A stretch of DNA of 64,000 nucleotides from Taudactylus pleione (taxonomy: Eukaryota; Chordata; Amphibia; Anura; Myobatrachidae). Below are positions 62,124 to 64,000 of the stretch, in pieces. Where the stretch lies: the NCBI GenBank assembly GCA_031769625.1, contig JAUIMM010000040.1, positions 16,938,001 to 17,002,000 of the forward strand, read 5' to 3'. A program made the translations under genes and the position numbers. Below the pieces are notes generated by a model. That model saw nothing but the letters and a program-made list of their open reading frames with translations. It did not search any database and was not told the DNA's origin. How positions within the stretch are numbered: the stretch's first letter is position 1; each line of letters opens with the position of its first letter.

Positions 62124-62480
62124 GGGCCTGATTCAGAGATTTACTCAATGACAATACTTACGCAGATTGAGCAATTGTTTACCATTGCACATGTGTATAA
62201 GCCGCACAGCACGCACACAGCAAATATTCTGTGATTGCGCTCGCACAAAAGATACATTTGCAAAGTGAGTGGCAGGTAGTCAGAGTTTGGGGAAGGTAAC
62301 GGGGGGGTTAGGCAAACACAGGCATGTCTGCCCAATTGAATGCAATTTCATGGGCGTGCATAAATTTGCTATTACAATCTCCTTCGCAGTATGAGAGCTG
62401 TCTGCGTGCCAGCAGAGCCGTAGTGTTTGAGGCAGATCAGACTTGACTTACAAGCTGCGTGGCTGGCCGATCTGCGTCAA
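62124..62480. mobile_element. Partial TIR element of the GGGCCTGATTCAG group
   Basis: The left end gggcctgattcagagattt is followed by gtaacgggggggttaggc, gcaggcatg-like sequence and gggcgtgcataaattt, as in 47938-48430. The right end is missing or too diverged, and sequence after about 62480 belongs to the next array. Confidence 0.55.
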
Positions 62481-62514
62481 TGTTACTGATTTTTACTAGA
62501 GATGAGCAGTTCGG

Positions 62515-63700
62515 ATTCTGTGGCATACTACTGGGGGCCTGCTAATGGGGCATACTACTGGGGGGCAGACTACTGGGGGTCTGCTAATGGGGGGCATACT
62601 ACTGGGGGCATACTACTACTGGGTGTACTACATAGGGGCCCTACTAATAAGGGTACTGCATAGGGGGCACCACTGCTGGGGGCATTGTGCAAGGGACACC
62701 ACTGCTGGGGGCATTGTGTAAGGGACACCACTGCTGGGGGCATTGTTTAAGGGACACCACTGCTGGGGGCATTGTGTAAGTGGCACTACTACTGTGGGCA
62801 TTGTATAAGGGGCATTACTACTGCGGGCATTGTGTAAAAGAGTCACTACTGTGGGCATTGTGTAAAAGGGGCACTACTGTGGGCATTGTGTAAAAGGGTC
62901 ACTACTGTGTGCATTGTGTAAAAGGGGAACTACTGTGTGGTTGTAACATAAATAAGAGACACTACTTTATGGTGTAATGTGAATCAGGGACACTATGGAC
63001 CTCATTCAGAGTCGGTCGAAGCGGCCGCATGGTCGTACGCCACGGATGTTCACTATACTGCGCATGCGTAAAGTTCGCAATGCGCGTGCGCAAACTAGCC
63101 GCTACGATCAGAAATTTCTCTCTCCTTGAACACAGCCAGGTCGGTAGTTTGAGTGACAGATTGAGGCATTTGTGGGTGGTAACAGGGGAAGGTGCTTGAA
63201 AACGGGGGAGTGGAGATCCGAACGCAGGCGTGCCTAATTATGTGAACGGCGTTTTATGGGAGTGCATACGGTTTATGGGAGTGCATAATTAACAAAGTAG
63301 CACCATGGCACATGTGATATGGGAGGTTTTTACACTGACATGATCGTAGAGCTTAAGAGAGGGTATGGTCAACCTTAAGCTCTACGACCAGTTCCCGATG
63401 GTCTCGATTAATCCTTATATGCCCGGAGATGACGTGCAATGCGTACGAGAAGGGGGCATATTTTTTTAAATTCCGGCCGCTTCCTCCCCTTGGTCGGCCA
63501 GCTACCGATCCGAACTTAGGGACGCAACTTGCGAGGGAATCATTTGCATATCCGGCCCCTTTTCCCATACGACCGTGCGGCCGCTTCGACCGACTCTGAA
63601 TGAGGTCCTATGTGTGGTGTAATGTGAATAAGATTGTGCACTGTGACTTCTTGGGCCGTAGCCCACTTTGTAAACAAGTACTGTGATTCTGCTGGCCGTA
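62515..63700. repeat. Imperfect minisatellite (about 28-31-bp period) interrupted by an element
   Basis: Variants of actgctgggggcattgtgta recur from about 62515 to 62995. Related units (gtgtggtgtaatgtgaa) resume at 63609 after the element at 62997-63608. Unit types change along the array. Confidence 0.75.
62997..63608. mobile_element. TIR element with 41-bp inverted repeats and TAT duplication, 612 bp
   Basis: The ends ggacctcattcagagtcggt and its inverse accgactctgaatgaggtcc pair, and pairing continues through cgaagcggccgca for about 41 bp with few mismatches. TAT is duplicated at 62994-62996 and 63609-63611. The body shares gtgggtggtaacaggggaag and gcaggcgtgcc with 12735-13334. Non-coding. 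Confidence 0.9.
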
Positions 63701-64000
63701 CCCCACTGGGTGTACTACTTTTCATTTCTGCCACTGCTGTGTGGCAATGTGTCATAGATGTGCTTTATACTGTGGTGTCTGTGTCGTTGTGCCGCTGCTT
63801 TGTCGCTTAGTAACCAGTCAGCTCACTGCAACCTTTGGCCAATAATGTTGAAAACAATATTATAAGCTGTGAGGTGTTCTGGAAATGAATGTTATTCAGG
63901 TTAATAATACTCTAGGAAGAAAAAAAAGACCAATTTATGTGATTTTAGCTTTTTTTGTCAATTTTTGTAAAAAAAAACAAATCCAAAGCCAGTCACTGCA

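Overview
This window looks like vertebrate intergenic (or giant-intron) DNA, most likely from an anuran amphibian with a repeat-rich genome. The reasons are its AT-rich unique sequence without any open gene, its degenerate hAT, Tc1/mariner, L1-like and L2-like elements, and its many short inverted-repeat transposons of kinds common in frog genomes. The taxon is an inference; no host protein-coding gene, rRNA or tRNA gene could be supported. The only real protein-coding signals are transposon genes, and all are broken.

Layout: 237-4888 is a full-length BED-finger hAT transposon with a minus-strand transposase pseudogene and a perfect 8-bp target duplication. 5-9 kb holds a small hAT element, a 3-bp-duplication element and two related SINE-like copies. 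9-12.6 kb is mostly unrecognised, with two tandem perfect hairpins at 11467-11550. 12.6-14.1 kb is an inverted-arm composite interrupted by a later insertion. 14-27 kb is AT-rich with scattered foldback elements, a GC-rich hairpin-chain element (24005-24508), a small hAT element (25237-25612) and stretches that look like conserved non-coding sequence. 27193-27760 is a Tc1/mariner fossil. 28917-30691 is a 1.8-kb non-autonomous hAT element with a tandem array, a TG/TA microsatellite and a nested hAT MITE inside it. 31.2-32.7 kb has a foldback with 30-bp tandem arms and a nested MITE pair. 35-36.6 kb has purine- and pyrimidine-rich arrays. 37.4-39.6 kb is a cluster of three terminal-inverted-repeat elements. 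42.3-42.7 kb is an L2-like 3' tail. 47.9-49.5 kb has two more 3-bp-duplication elements. 49.7-51.35 kb holds two minisatellites (24-bp and 56-bp periods). 53405-56935 is a second, internally rearranged copy of the first hAT transposon, again with a perfect 8-bp duplication. 57.1-59.7 kb has a GC-rich MITE and an L1-clade ORF2 3' fragment. 60.6-63.6 kb has a third hairpin-chain element, an interrupted minisatellite and a 0.6-kb element with long inverted repeats.

How the parts relate: the two large hAT copies complement each other. Each shows where the other's transposase frame was lost, so an intact ancestor can be inferred. A 141-bp MITE at 30137 has nearly the same terminal bases and may have been moved by that transposase. 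A second network of about ten elements shares GGGCCTGATTCAG-type ends and 3-bp duplications of varied sequence; no transposase for it is present here. The least expected structures are the hairpin-chain family (three copies), the amplified 160-bp leader repeats in the second hAT copy, and the replacement of part of its coding region by related leader repeats.
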